Positions 14,800 through 24,068 of a stretch of DNA of 64,000 nucleotides are shown here, one piece after another. The notes beneath the pieces were generated by a model that was given only the letters and a program-made list of their open reading frames with translations, did no database searches and was not told the origin of the DNA. Position numbers and translations under genes: made by a program. The number at the start of each line of letters is the position of its first letter. Within the stretch, counting starts at the first letter, position 1. Source of the DNA: JAGVSV01 sp050952845 (GTDB lineage Bacteria > Bacillota > Clostridia > Christensenellales > Aristaeellaceae); assembly GCA_050952845.1 (NCBI GenBank), contig JBMNLP010000001.1:3364103-3428102 (forward strand), read 5' to 3'.

Positions 14800-16065
14800 A
14801 TGGACAAATATAAGCTTGTCATCCGTGGGGAGCAGCCGCTCAGCGGCGAAACCTACGTGTCCGGCGGCAAGAACACCTCGTTGGCAGTGGTGCCGGCGGT
14901 GCTTCTGTCCGACGCGCCCTGCACCATAGAAAACCTGCCTGACATTGAGGACATCCACGTGCTGTACCGCATTCTGCGCGGCATGGGCGCTGTCATCGAT
15001 TATAACCGCAGTGAAAAAAGAATGACCATCGACCCCCGCGGCATCAACACCTGCAGGGTGCCGTTTCATTACGCGCAGCTGCTGCGCGCCAGCTATTATT
15101 TCATGGGGGCGCTGCTGGGCCGTTTTGGCATGGCGGAGGTGGGCTACCCGGGCGGGTGCGACATCGGCAGCCGGCCCATTGACCAGCACATCAAGGGGTT
15201 CAGCAGCCTGGGCGCCGAAATAAAGGACAGGGGCGGCATGATGCAGCTGCAGGGCAAGCTGAAGGGCAGCTACATCAACTTCGACATGGTCACCGTTGGC
15301 GGCACCATCAACGTGATGCTGGCGGCTGTGAAAGCCAAGGGCGACACCGTGCTCACCAACTGCGCGCGCGAGCCGCATGTGGTGGATGCCGCCAACTTCC
15401 TCAACAGCCTGGGCGCACGCATCAAGGGCGCCGGCACCGATACCATCCGCATCCGCGGCGTGGAAAAGCTGCGCGGCGGCAGCTATACTGTGATACCGGA
15501 CCAGATTGAAACCGGCACGCTGATGATCGCGGCGGCGGCGACACGCGGCGATGTGGCGGTACGCGGCACCATCCCCACGCATATGGAGTCGCTGATTGCC
15601 AAGCTGCTGGAGATGGGCGTGCAGGTCAACAGCATGGATGATGTCATCCGCGTGCGCATCCGGCAGGGGCACCGCTCCATCCGCCTGAGCACGCAGGAAT
15701 ACCCCGGCTTCCCCACCGACCTGCAGCAGCCCATGAGCGCGCTGCTGACCCGCGCGACGGGGCACAGCGAGGTCATTGAGAACATATTTGACAACCGTTT
15801 TAGACATTTGGACGAGATGCGCCGCATGGGCGCCAAGGTGATGATATCCGGAAAAACCGCTTATATCGAAGGCGTGCCCGAGCTGCGCGGCGCGCCTGTT
15901 ATCGCCGGCGACCTGCGTGGCGGCGCCGCGCTGGTTATTGCGGGCTTGATGGCTAAGGGAGAAACCGAGGTGTACAACCCCGGCTATATCGACCGCGGGT
16001 ATGAGCACCTGGAAGAAAAGCTGCGTGCGCTGGGCGCCGATGTGCACCGCGAGCTGGTGGAATGA
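14800..16065 (+). CDS. murA: UDP-N-acetylglucosamine 1-carboxyvinyltransferase (MurA)
   Basis: A 421-residue cytosolic enzyme that transfers enolpyruvate from PEP to UDP-GlcNAc, the first committed step of peptidoglycan synthesis and the target of fosfomycin. It has the EPSP-synthase-like double domain: GGKNTSLAVVPAVLLSDAP near the N-terminus, the loop PGGCDIGSRPIDQHIKGF with catalytic Cys120, and the C-terminal NIFDNRFRHLDEMRRMGA. Because Cys120 is present, fosfomycin sensitivity is expected. GGAAGGAGG precedes the ATG. It leads a three-gene run with a J-domain protein and a YgjP-like peptidase. Confidence 0.96.
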   Translation: MDKYKLVIRGEQPLSGETYVSGGKNTSLAVVPAVLLSDAPCTIENLPDIEDIHVLYRILRGMGAVIDYNRSEKRMTIDPRGINTCRVPFHYAQLLRASYYFMGALLGRFGMAEVGYPGGCDIGSRPIDQHIKGFSSLGAEIKDRGGMMQLQGKLKGSYINFDMVTVGGTINVMLAAVKAKGDTVLTNCAREPHVVDAANFLNSLGARIKGAGTDTIRIRGVEKLRGGSYTVIPDQIETGTLMIAAAATRGDVAVRGTIPTHMESLIAKLLEMGVQVNSMDDVIRVRIRQGHRSIRLSTQEYPGFPTDLQQPMSALLTRATGHSEVIENIFDNRFRHLDEMRRMGAKVMISGKTAYIEGVPELRGAPVIAGDLRGGAALVIAGLMAKGETEVYNPGYIDRGYEHLEEKLRALGADVHRELVE

Positions 16066-16071
16066 GGGTGT

Positions 16072-16602
16072 ATGGCCAACGCTTTTGATGTGCTGGGTGT
16101 CAGCAGGGATGCCGATCAGGAGCAGGTGCGCAAAGCGTACCTGCAGCGGGTGAAAACCTGCCATCCCGACCTGTTTGAAACCCAGGACGAACAGGACGCC
16201 GCCCAGCGCGAGCTGGTGGCCCTCAACTTAGCTTATGAGGAAGCCATGCAGGCAGCGGCCGGCCGAAAGCCCGCGTTTCATACCATACCGCTTAGCCAGG
16301 TCAAATCCGTAACCGAGCGGCTGATCAGCCAGAAGCAGTACGAGTCGGCGCTGTGCCAGCTGAGCCGCGCCGACAGCAAGGACGCCGAGTGGTATAACCT
16401 GCAGGGGCTGGTGCTGCAGGGGATGAAGCAATACGACACCGCGCACCAGAGCTTTCGGGAAGCCGTGCGCAGAAGCCCGGACAACTTAGACTACAGGCGC
16501 AACGCGCTGGACGCTGCCGTTGCCGTCAAAAAAGAAAACCGGTTGCTGGGCCGCCTGGCCAAAGGTATGCGCAACCTGCTGGGCAGCTTTCGGCGAAAAT
16601 GA
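16072..16602 (+). CDS. J-domain protein with TPR-like tail
   Basis: A 176-residue co-chaperone-like protein. Residues 3-65 form a J-domain (FDVLGVSRDADQEQVRKAYL) with the HPD motif in KTCHPDLF, which would stimulate DnaK ATPase. After a short linker, residues 80-150 form TPR-like helices (EWYNLQGLVLQGMKQYDTAH, then SFREAVRRSPDN). The glycine-rich and zinc-finger regions of DnaJ are missing, so it is a class C type that recruits Hsp70 to a particular partner. It starts 6 nt after murA, and its stop overlaps the next start (ATGA), so all three genes are probably co-translated. The specific client is unknown. Confidence 0.85.
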   Translation: MANAFDVLGVSRDADQEQVRKAYLQRVKTCHPDLFETQDEQDAAQRELVALNLAYEEAMQAAAGRKPAFHTIPLSQVKSVTERLISQKQYESALCQLSRADSKDAEWYNLQGLVLQGMKQYDTAHQSFREAVRRSPDNLDYRRNALDAAVAVKKENRLLGRLAKGMRNLLGSFRRK

Positions 16603-17174
16603 CAAATAGATACGCGCGCGGCGCACAGCCGCTTTTCCAACCCGCTGCCGAAGGCGGCATCGCCTACACCCTGGTCCGTTCAGCCCGAAAGACATTGGGC
16701 ATTGAGATATTGCCGGGCGGCGACGTGCTGGTACGCGCCCCCAACGACATGCCGGAGGACGACATCCGCCGCCTGGTGCACAAAAAAAGCGCGTGGATCA
16801 GGCGGCACATCGCTATGCGGCTCGCAGAGCCGGACGAGCCGGAGCCGCAGGAAATCCGGGCGCTGTGCGACAAGGCGCTGCGCCAGCTGCCCGAAAAAAT
16901 CGAGCGCTATGGCAGGCAGATGGGCGTCATGCCAATCAGCGTTAAGGTCACCGGCGCGCGCACGCGCTTCGGCAGCTGCAGCGCAAAAGGCGCCATCTGC
17001 TTTTCCTACCGCCTGTTCATGTACCCCGATGCCGCGGTAGACTATGTGGTGGTGCACGAGCTGGCGCACTTGATTGAGATGAATCACTCCAAGGCGTTTT
17101 ACGCGCTGGTAGAATCGGTCCTGCCGGACTGGCGCCGGCGGCGGGCGATGCTGAAGTATGGGGTGGTGGAATGA
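16599..17174 (+). CDS. YgjP-like zinc metallopeptidase
   Basis: A 191-residue protein of the YgjP/WLM group. The zincin motif HELAHLIEMNHSKAF (HExxH then a third ligand His) sits near the C-terminus. Upstream is the family segment SVKVTGARTRFGSCSAKGAI with FSYRLFMYPDAAVDYVVVHE. Its ATG overlaps the stop of the J-domain gene by 4 nt. No signal peptide, so cytoplasmic. Family members are putative peptidases with no settled substrate. The stop lies 9 nt before the repeat element at 17183. Confidence 0.88.
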   Translation: MTNRYARGAQPLFQPAAEGGIAYTLVRSARKTLGIEILPGGDVLVRAPNDMPEDDIRRLVHKKSAWIRRHIAMRLAEPDEPEPQEIRALCDKALRQLPEKIERYGRQMGVMPISVKVTGARTRFGSCSAKGAICFSYRLFMYPDAAVDYVVVHELAHLIEMNHSKAFYALVESVLPDWRRRRAMLKYGVVE

Positions 17175-17182
17175 CTGCTGTG

Positions 17183-17348
17183 ATTAGAGCAAACTAAGCA
17201 ATCGTGGCGCACAAAGCTGCGCAGGATTTTTGTCTCTGGCAAGGAGCGTAAACGCGGGCGTAGCAGTGCTATATCAAGCGAACAGCGACACAGCCAGAGG
17301 CAAAAGACAAGTTTGCGACTGCGACATGATAAGTTAATTTGCTCTAAT
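17183..17348. repeat. MITE-like inverted-repeat element, copy A
   Basis: A 166-bp element with 11-bp terminal inverted repeats ATTAGAGCAAA / TTTGCTCTAAT and a long imperfect internal palindrome (CTCTGGCAAGGAGCG opposite CAGCCAGAGG). Copy B at 23801-23967 is the same element in the opposite orientation, alike over its full length by eye. No coding capacity and no obvious target-site duplication. It lies between the YgjP gene and the sirtuin gene. Confidence 0.82.
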
Positions 17349-17384
17349 ACCTGGCCCCTTTCCCTTTTATTGAGCAGAAACGTA

Positions 17385-17414
17385 TTGTAGCCAAGTTGGA
17401 AGAAATGCTACTAT
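17385..17414 (+). promoter_or_regulatory. Candidate promoter of the sirtuin gene
   Basis: TTGTAG (17385-17390), 18 bp, TACTAT (17409-17414), about 45 nt upstream of the ATG. Confidence 0.5.
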
Positions 17415-17457
17415 GTGTACGAAAAGTTGAAGTGACTATGAAAGAAAGGAGCCGAAC

Positions 17458-20376
17458 ATGGATTGGCTTAACTCAATTAAGGAAATAAAAAAGGCGCGAG
17501 ACAATGATCGTTTGGTAATTTTTGTTGGTGCCGGAGTATCAAAAAACTCCGGTATTCCGACATGGTCAGAGCTCATTTCTGAAATTGCCAATGAAATCGG
17601 CTATGAAAAAGAAGAACCTCTTTCCGGATCCAGACATGATGAGCAACAATGTCGGGATTGTCCACGAGCCAGGTTGTATTCGCAGGAAGAATATCTTCGA
17701 ATACCAGAATATTTTTATCAACTTGATGATTCCGAAGGACACAATGAATACTACGAATTTATAAAGAAAAAGCTCAACTCAAACGATAAAACTTCAAATC
17801 CTATTAACGAGGAAATAATCAAAATACTTCCTCATCATATCATTACTACTAATTACGATGCACTACTTGAGAACTCAAAGACTCCGAGTGTTCAGTTTTA
17901 CTCGGTTATCTCAAAAGATGCGGACTTGTTGTCTGAAAAGAAAGCGAGCGATCAATACATCATAAAAATGCACGGTGATTTTAGTAATATTGAGTCCATA
18001 GTGCTAAAAGAAAGTGATTACATCAATTATGAGCAGAACTATCCGCTGATAAGTACGTTTCTACGCTCTTTGCTTACGAATCACACTTTTCTTTTTGTGG
18101 GCTATTCATTGAATGATAACAATCTGAATTTGATAATAGGCTGGATCAACTACTTCAAAGAGCTTCATAGCGTGAAAGAAAGCCCCATGAACTTTTGGTT
18201 GAGTGACAAACCTGCCTCGTCATTTGAGATTTCGAGACTCATGAGCAAGGATATTGCTGTAATCGATTTAAATACACTTCCAGAAACTTTGGTTAGCAGT
18301 GCTCCTGCTGAAATCACATCGTTGTCCGGTAAAAAAGTGTATGCTTATTTACACTTAATCTCAGATGACGATAGCTTGAACGAATACATTGATTTTAGCG
18401 ATTTATTATCGGAAAAACTTGGAATGCTAAAGCCGTATAAATATGTCTCACGAGAAGATATTAAGGCGTTGGTTAGATGTGGACCTATTAAGTTAAGTGG
18501 TTATTCAATTGTTTTTTATGATGAAGACAAATACGATTTATTTGCAAAATCAATTATTGAAGGAGCAGCAATCATCAAGGAAACACTCGAAAAGGCTAAA
18601 GTGGATTTGGTGTTTTTGTCATCTAAAATGGAAAGCAAAAACGTACATATATCTGAATCTGTGCTTGATGAAATCGAGCGAATGTATCTTAACAATGATT
18701 ACATTAACCTCGCTGAAGCCATAATACATTGTGATGACATTGCTACAAAAATTTATTATGGTACTTTGCTTAACAAAACAAAAGAAATAGACGCCTTAGT
18801 ACAAGAAGAGGCTTGTTTGTTATATGATTCTGACTTGATAACCGTTCTTCTTCACAAGACACGAGTCCGTCTTGCAACTATGAATCTTTTAAACCCGCAG
18901 ATGGAACTAGCTAAAGAATTCAACTATTTGTTAAACTTGATTCCATATAAATACAAGAACGCTGTGCGATTCCTGGACGTGATAACTCATTCGGAACATA
19001 AAAATCTACATATTATGAATGAGCTTCTTCAGAAACAAGAGCGCCGTAATGAGTATAGACAAAATGGTTGGACAACGGGGCATGCTTTTGAATTGATACT
19101 GGAATTGCAAGCATATGCATATGATTATTATCATTATTTTAAGATCAATAGATTGCCTCTAGATGGATTCAGTAATCCCAAAACCTACTTTAGTTATTAT
19201 GTCAAAGCTATGCTTTGTTCTTATTCACCGATTCCGCCTGATAGTGAGAAGAACCTCTTTGGCATAAGAACGCATAGAGAAAAATACCCACTTAACGAGA
19301 TTGACTTGGATATTGTTGTAAAATATGTAACACATAAAAATTTATCAGCATGGACTAAACAATATTGCGTAACTGAAATACTGTTTGATGAGTCAATTAA
19401 TAGTGTTGCGAAGTATGAGAACCTTTGCCGTAGCTTGTGTATACTAAAGGTTCCTGTTTTTACGGAGTATCTGCATACGTTCTCATTGTTGATCAAACTC
19501 AGTGATAAAGATGGAGGTGTTTCCTGTGCAGCACTCCAAGCGATTGTTTCAGTGTTTATTGAGTTGTCTCATGATCATAAATCACTATGTGGCGAAATGC
19601 TGAAGTCGATACGGGTTTTCACTGAAGTAAAGGCTGCTCACCTACCCGATGTATGTAATTCATTGATAACGGGAATGTGTTCTGAGGATATGTATCAGTA
19701 TTTAAGGGAACACTACCGGTCGGAAATGGAAGCAATATTCGACAGTCTCGGTGGAATGTGCTCAGATGAAACGAAAGAATATGTTCTTAATTTCATTAAA
19801 CAAACAGAAGATATCGACGAATGCATTAACCGAATTTTCACGCTGAGAAAGATTGTATCTTTAAAACAGAGCAAATCATATCTTGAATCACACATTGACA
19901 AGTTAAGTGAAGAGAATATCTTCTTTTGTTTGTTGGATGACGCCTTGGATTTTAATAAGAATCTAGAAGATCGGATTGTTAATAAAATAAAAGCTTGCTA
20001 TGAGGAAAGAAGAAAGTCACCAGGTGTCAGAGTTTATCCTGACCCACTTAAGGCAACAATTGATATAGCTATTATTATAAGATTGTTTGGGTTTGACTTT
20101 GATATATCCCGTCTTGAACCATATTCTGAGCAATCAGAATATATTCGGTTCATTCTTAATCCTGATATATATGATTATTCGAAAGTCGATATGACCGATT
20201 TTATGTGGGTGAATTTGATTTGGTCTAAGGAATATGGAAACCATTTCATTGCTCACAAGAACGAATTACTGTCCGAATCGCTGAAGGATGTATTTGATAA
20301 AGGAAAAGAGACAAAAAGCCAACAAAAGATAGTATATGGATTATTATTATCAAAAGATGAGCTGCAGAAATTCTAG
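17458..20376 (+). CDS. DSR2-like defence-associated sirtuin (SIR2 NADase)
   Basis: A 972-residue protein with an N-terminal SIR2 domain (about 1-290) and a long helical C-terminal region. The NAD site is intact: FVGAGVSKNSGIPTW (22-36), HHIITTNYDALL with Asn132, and KMHGDF with His172. The blocks EEYLRIPEYFY, VLKESDYINYEQNYPLIST and FLFVGYSLNDNNLN, and the closing ILNPDIYDYSKVDM, resemble Bacillus DSR2 (about 1005 residues), as I recall that sequence. DSR2 kills phage-infected cells by depleting NAD after sensing the phage tail tube protein, so abortive phage defence is inferred. An insertion with a CRDC motif (65-68) precedes the EEYLRIP block. The gene is much more AT-rich than its neighbours, stands alone, and follows a repeat element. 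Start fixed by AAAGGAG. Confidence 0.88.
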   Translation: MDWLNSIKEIKKARDNDRLVIFVGAGVSKNSGIPTWSELISEIANEIGYEKEEPLSGSRHDEQQCRDCPRARLYSQEEYLRIPEYFYQLDDSEGHNEYYEFIKKKLNSNDKTSNPINEEIIKILPHHIITTNYDALLENSKTPSVQFYSVISKDADLLSEKKASDQYIIKMHGDFSNIESIVLKESDYINYEQNYPLISTFLRSLLTNHTFLFVGYSLNDNNLNLIIGWINYFKELHSVKESPMNFWLSDKPASSFEISRLMSKDIAVIDLNTLPETLVSSAPAEITSLSGKKVYAYLHLISDDDSLNEYIDFSDLLSEKLGMLKPYKYVSREDIKALVRCGPIKLSGYSIVFYDEDKYDLFAKSIIEGAAIIKETLEKAKVDLVFLSSKMESKNVHISESVLDEIERMYLNNDYINLAEAIIHCDDIATKIYYGTLLNKTKEIDALVQEEACLLYDSDLITVLLHKTRVRLATMNLLNPQMELAKEFNYLLNLIPYKYKNAVRFLDVITHSEHKNLHIMNELLQKQERRNEYRQNGWTTGHAFELILELQAYAYDYYHYFKINRLPLDGFSNPKTYFSYYVKAMLCSYSPIPPDSEKNLFGIRTHREKYPLNEIDLDIVVKYVTHKNLSAWTKQYCVTEILFDESINSVAKYENLCRSLCILKVPVFTEYLHTFSLLIKLSDKDGGVSCAALQAIVSVFIELSHDHKSLCGEMLKSIRVFTEVKAAHLPDVCNSLITGMCSEDMYQYLREHYRSEMEAIFDSLGGMCSDETKEYVLNFIKQTEDIDECINRIFTLRKIVSLKQSKSYLESHIDKLSEENIFFCLLDDALDFNKNLEDRIVNKIKACYEERRKSPGVRVYPDPLKATIDIAIIIRLFGFDFDISRLEPYSEQSEYIRFILNPDIYDYSKVDMTDFMWVNLIWSKEYGNHFIAHKNELLSESLKDVFDKGKETKSQQKIVYGLLLSKDELQKF

Positions 20377-20600
20377 TCATTTCGAATAATGAATTCAAAG
20401 AATGCACCTCTAAACTATTGACGAGAAGTAATGTGCGTCTTACAGAGCTACATTCTTAGTCAGTAGATGTAAAGTGCTTTCAGCGTATGTTGCATCACTT
20501 TATACATAAAAGATGGTTGTGTTCCATCTGAAGGTATGGAATATAATGCCAAGGAGTTGATATCTGTTCAGTATATCGGCTCCCTAGTCACCATTTCCGA

Positions 20601-20628
20601 TTGACAAATGCCGTAATATGGATATAAT
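20601..20628 (+). promoter_or_regulatory. Promoter of the AraC-family gene
   Basis: Perfect TTGACA (20601-20606) and TATAAT (20623-20628) with a 16-bp spacer. It leaves a leader of about 110 nt before the preferred TTG start. Confidence 0.8.
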
Positions 20629-20744
20629 AACACAAACCGCGGGTTTTGCACATGGAATTTGCCCATCAATACGTGGACAAAAAATCCAAAATCCAGCTTG
20701 TTGTTTTTTTCGTCACACCAAGATCATGCGAGGAGGTATCAGCA

Positions 20745-21485
20745 TTGATTGAATTCGTCGGTATGTATTCCTCCACCAACCTCAAGAAGCACTTTATCAA
20801 CCACGGCACCATCTGGGAAATCATGGCCTGCCTGCGGGGCAGCGGCACCCTGGTGACCGGCAGCCGGCGCATCCCCTTTCAGAAAGACGACATCATTGTG
20901 CAAACCCCCAACACGGACCATGGCTTCACCGCCGACACCGACAGCCTGGACCTCTATCTGATGGTCAACAGCGCTTATCCCTTTCCCGAAACATTCAAGC
21001 TGCGCGACACCACAAACCGCGATGTGCGGGCTATCATGATGATATTATATCGCATCGCTACACGGCAAGGCCTGCTCAATTCGCCGCTGGCGCTGCACCT
21101 GTACAGCGCCATTGTCGAGCTGATCGCCCTGTGCCGCGGCACCGGGCACCGCTCCGCGTGTGTGGACGCGATGGAAAAAGAAATCATCGAAAACCTGTAT
21201 AATCCGGATTTTACCATGCAGGAGATGTACCGCAGGCTCTGCCTGCCGGAAAACAGAGCGCGCAAGAAGTTTCAGACAGAGCTGGGCTGCACGCCGCATG
21301 AATACCTCGTTCGAACGCGCATCTCCCAGGCAAAGTGGCTGCTGGACCACGGCAAGGGGGACATCAGCATATCCGAAGTAGCCGTTCGCGTCGGCATCCC
21401 GGACGCGCAGTATTTCTCACGTGTTTTCCGAAAGCACACGGGCATGGCGCCCAGCGCCTGGGTAACGCGCGAAGAAACCCCCTGA
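20745..21485 (+). CDS. AraC-family transcriptional regulator
   Basis: A 246-residue regulator with an N-terminal cupin-like sensor (WEIMACLRGSGTLVTGSRRI, then DDIIVQTPNTDHGFTADT) and a C-terminal double HTH of the AraC/XylS type (TMQEMYRRLCLPENRARKKF; ISISEVAVRVGIPDAQYFSR). I chose TTG 20745 because AGGAGG lies 8 nt upstream; the frame is open back to 20646, but the ATG at 20652 has no ribosome site and would add about 31 unlikely residues. The glycosidase gene starts 42 nt downstream, so this regulator probably senses a sugar and activates its own operon. Confidence 0.88.
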   Translation: MIEFVGMYSSTNLKKHFINHGTIWEIMACLRGSGTLVTGSRRIPFQKDDIIVQTPNTDHGFTADTDSLDLYLMVNSAYPFPETFKLRDTTNRDVRAIMMILYRIATRQGLLNSPLALHLYSAIVELIALCRGTGHRSACVDAMEKEIIENLYNPDFTMQEMYRRLCLPENRARKKFQTELGCTPHEYLVRTRISQAKWLLDHGKGDISISEVAVRVGIPDAQYFSRVFRKHTGMAPSAWVTREETP

Positions 21486-21527
21486 GGCGAACATACCATA
21501 TTATTTGCTCTAAACGGAGGTATACAA

Positions 21528-23774
21528 ATGGACATTTGCTCGGTCAGCATGCATCACGGCACCCCCACACTGCACATCAACGGAAAGCCGGTGTTCGGCG
21601 CCATGCTGAAGACCAACAAAAACCCGCAGGCGGACGGCGTCTGGCGGGACGATCCCTGGTTTGATGACTTTGTCGCCGCCGGTTTCCGCCTGTTTCAGCT
21701 GGACATGCATGCCTGCAACTTCGACAGAACCTACGACGCCGCGACGGATACCTTTCCATCCGAACGGTTTGAACCGCTGGAAGCCATTGGGCGGTATGCT
21801 GCGCGCTGCCCGGACGCCAAATTCATGCTGCGCGTATATACAGAGCCGCGAGGCGATGAATCTGCCTGGATTCAGATGTATCCGCAGGAATGCGAAATCA
21901 TGGAGGACCGCGCGCGCAACCGGCGCGTAGTGCTGCCCGATGGCAGCGAGGAATGGCGCTTCCCCTATGAAACGCCTTCCTACGCGTCGAACATATGGCT
22001 GAGAGACGCCTGCCGTTACGTAACCAGGCTGTGTGAGGAGCTGATCGCCCGCGGGCTGGGCAACCACATGCTGGGCATCCTGCTGGGCGGGGGCGACAGC
22101 TGCGAATGGGTGAAGATCGGCCCGATGGAGGACTGGGCGGGCGATTACTCCCAACCCATGCAGCGCGGCTTTTCCCAATGGCTTACAGAGAAATACGGCA
22201 CGGATGACGCACTGCGGACAGCTTGGGCAGATGAGCTGGTATCGCTGCGCGACGACCTGATTCCCTCGCCGCAGGCGCAATCCGAAACCGAATTATACCT
22301 GTTCCGCCACCCGGTGCGCCACCGCCGGGCTATCGACCACTTTGAATACCTGGCCAGCCGGGTCGCGCACGATATCGTCACGCTGGCAGGCGCTGTCAAA
22401 GCAGCGTCCGGCGGCGCCTGGCTGGCGGGAGTGTTCTATGGCTATCTGCAGGAAATGGTCTGGAGCAATGGCTTCTTTGGGCAGGGCGCGCCGGACAGCG
22501 ATTGCCGGCACACGGCGGCAGCGCGCAGCGGGCATGCGGGGCTCAGCCGGGTGCTGGCCTCCCAGGACGTTGACTTCCTGTGCAGCCCGTATGGCTATGG
22601 CTTTCGCGGAACAGGCGGGGAGGGCGGCTTCATGTCGCCGTATGAAAGCGTGCGCCTGGCCGGCAAGCTGTGGTACTCGGAGGAGGACATCCGCACCCAC
22701 CTGTGGGGGGAGGACAGCGGCTATGGCCAGGCCCGGAACGAAGCCGAGCTGCTGGAGCTGCTCAAGCGACAGTTCTCCAACATCCTGGCTCACCAGTCCG
22801 CCGCGTGGTGGTGCGACTGGGCCGGTCCAACCTGGGGCAGCTTTGATACGCCGGCTACCATGGCGCTGTTCAAGCAGCTGGTATACCTGGGCGAGCACAG
22901 CCTGCACGCCCCCCAACGGGGCAGCGCGGCGCAGGTAGTCGTGGTGATCGACGAAACCAGCTCCTTCTATCGCTCCACCGAAAACAACCTGGACATCCCC
23001 AACTGGCGGGCGCGCGGCTGGGCCATCGCCCGCATGGGTGCACCGGTGGACTTTGTGCTGCTGTCGGACATCCTGTCCGGCAAAGCCCGGGAATACAGGA
23101 TGTATTACCTGCTGAACGTGTTTCACCTGTCCAAAAAGGACAGCGCCGCCCTCAAAGCCATCCTTGAAAAGGACGGCAAGGTGTCCCTGTTCATCTACGC
23201 ACCGGGCTTTGCGGATGACGAAAGCCTCGATCCGGCCAACATCGAGCGCCTCACCGGCATGCGTGTGAAAATGCGCAAGCGGCAGTGGAGCGTCAACATC
23301 CTGCCCAACAACTACGATGACCCTGTGATGGCATCCCTGCCCGACGGCGTCTATTGGGGAACCGACATGCAGCTGGGGCCAATTTTTTCCATCGATACCG
23401 CCAACACGCCCGGCACCGTCGAATTGGCCGCCAGCGTATCCCAACAGGGCCGCTTTGAGCCGGGCTTCGCCATCCTGCGCAAGCAGCACTACACCTACGC
23501 CTACTCCGTCGCACCCCTGGTGCCGGCAGCCGTCCTGCGGGAGTTGGCGCGCGAAGCCGGCGTGCACATATACACCGAGCACGAGGACGTAATCTACGCC
23601 AGTCACAACTTTGTGATGCTCCACACGCTGCGCAGCGGCACCAAAACCGTGCGCCTGAAACAGGCAGCCCGGGTGCTGGATGCCTTCACCGGCGAAGAAA
23701 TAGCGCCCCGGGCAGATGAAGTCACCTTTACGATGAAAGCTGGCGAAACGCGGCTGCTGTGTTTTGAGGAGTAG
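21528..23774 (+). CDS. Glycoside hydrolase, GH42/clan GH-A-like
   Basis: A 748-residue cytoplasmic protein (no signal peptide) with a beta-galactosidase-like layout. An N-terminal TIM-barrel starts with INGKPVFGAMLKTNK and WFDDFVAAGFRLFQLDMHA. A middle flavodoxin-like trimerisation segment includes QVVVVIDETSSFY, GWAIARMGAPVDFVLLSDIL and YYLLNVFHLSK, and a small beta domain closes it (VTFTMKAGETRLLC). This domain order is that of GH42 beta-galactosidases, but the catalytic Glu motifs are not obvious to me, so substrate and even activity are open. GGAGG precedes the ATG. It is paired with the AraC gene upstream. Just before the ribosome site, ATTTGCTCTAA (21503-21513) matches the end of the repeat elements at 17183 and 23801. 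Confidence 0.7.
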   Translation: MDICSVSMHHGTPTLHINGKPVFGAMLKTNKNPQADGVWRDDPWFDDFVAAGFRLFQLDMHACNFDRTYDAATDTFPSERFEPLEAIGRYAARCPDAKFMLRVYTEPRGDESAWIQMYPQECEIMEDRARNRRVVLPDGSEEWRFPYETPSYASNIWLRDACRYVTRLCEELIARGLGNHMLGILLGGGDSCEWVKIGPMEDWAGDYSQPMQRGFSQWLTEKYGTDDALRTAWADELVSLRDDLIPSPQAQSETELYLFRHPVRHRRAIDHFEYLASRVAHDIVTLAGAVKAASGGAWLAGVFYGYLQEMVWSNGFFGQGAPDSDCRHTAAARSGHAGLSRVLASQDVDFLCSPYGYGFRGTGGEGGFMSPYESVRLAGKLWYSEEDIRTHLWGEDSGYGQARNEAELLELLKRQFSNILAHQSAAWWCDWAGPTWGSFDTPATMALFKQLVYLGEHSLHAPQRGSAAQVVVVIDETSSFYRSTENNLDIPNWRARGWAIARMGAPVDFVLLSDILSGKAREYRMYYLLNVFHLSKKDSAALKAILEKDGKVSLFIYAPGFADDESLDPANIERLTGMRVKMRKRQWSVNILPNNYDDPVMASLPDGVYWGTDMQLGPIFSIDTANTPGTVELAASVSQQGRFEPGFAILRKQHYTYAYSVAPLVPAAVLRELAREAGVHIYTEHEDVIYASHNFVMLHTLRSGTKTVRLKQAARVLDAFTGEEIAPRADEVTFTMKAGETRLLCFEE

Positions 23775-23800
23775 CGTGAAGCGAGCAGTGGGTAGTGAGC

Positions 23801-23967
23801 ATTAGAGCAAATTCACTTATCATGGCGCAGCCGCATGCTTGTCTTTTTGCCTCTGGCTGTGTCGCTGTTCACTTAGCGTAGCGCTGCTACGCTTGCGTTC
23901 ACGCTCCTTGCCAGAGACAAAAATTCTGCGCAGCTTTGTGCGCCACGATTACGTAATTTGCTCTAAT
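23801..23967. repeat. MITE-like inverted-repeat element, copy B
   Basis: A 167-bp element with ends ATTAGAGCAAA / TTTGCTCTAAT. It is the reverse complement of copy A at 17183-17348, with scattered differences. The centre contains AGCGTAGCGCTGCTACGCT (23875-23893), shared with the element at 1602. It begins 27 nt after the glycosidase stop. Copies A and B lie about 6.5 kb apart in inverted orientation and bracket the sirtuin, AraC and glycosidase genes. Confidence 0.82.
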
Positions 23968-24046
23968 GTCGACAGTTTTTGTTCAGAGTACGCGCTGATG
24001 GGATAGGCGATGAACAAGAGGTGCAACACCACTGCTGCACCTCCAT

Positions 24047-24068
24047 CATGATAAGTAAATTTGCTCTA
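24047..24068. repeat. End fragment of the MITE-like element at the SPFH stop
   Basis: CATGATAAGTAAATTTGCTCTA matches one end of copies A and B. Its last three bases (CTA on this strand) are the TAG stop of the SPFH gene on the minus strand. The rest of the element is absent. Confidence 0.65.

Noticed and set aside
17175..21485. A multi-gene defence island around the sirtuin
   Set aside because: The neighbours are a housekeeping peptidase, an AraC regulator and a glycosidase; no other defence, toxin or phage gene is present.
24019..24042. Terminator hairpin AGGTGCA / TGCACCT for the SPFH gene
   Set aside because: The stem is only 7 bp with a 10-nt loop and no T tract; possible but not supported well enough to list.
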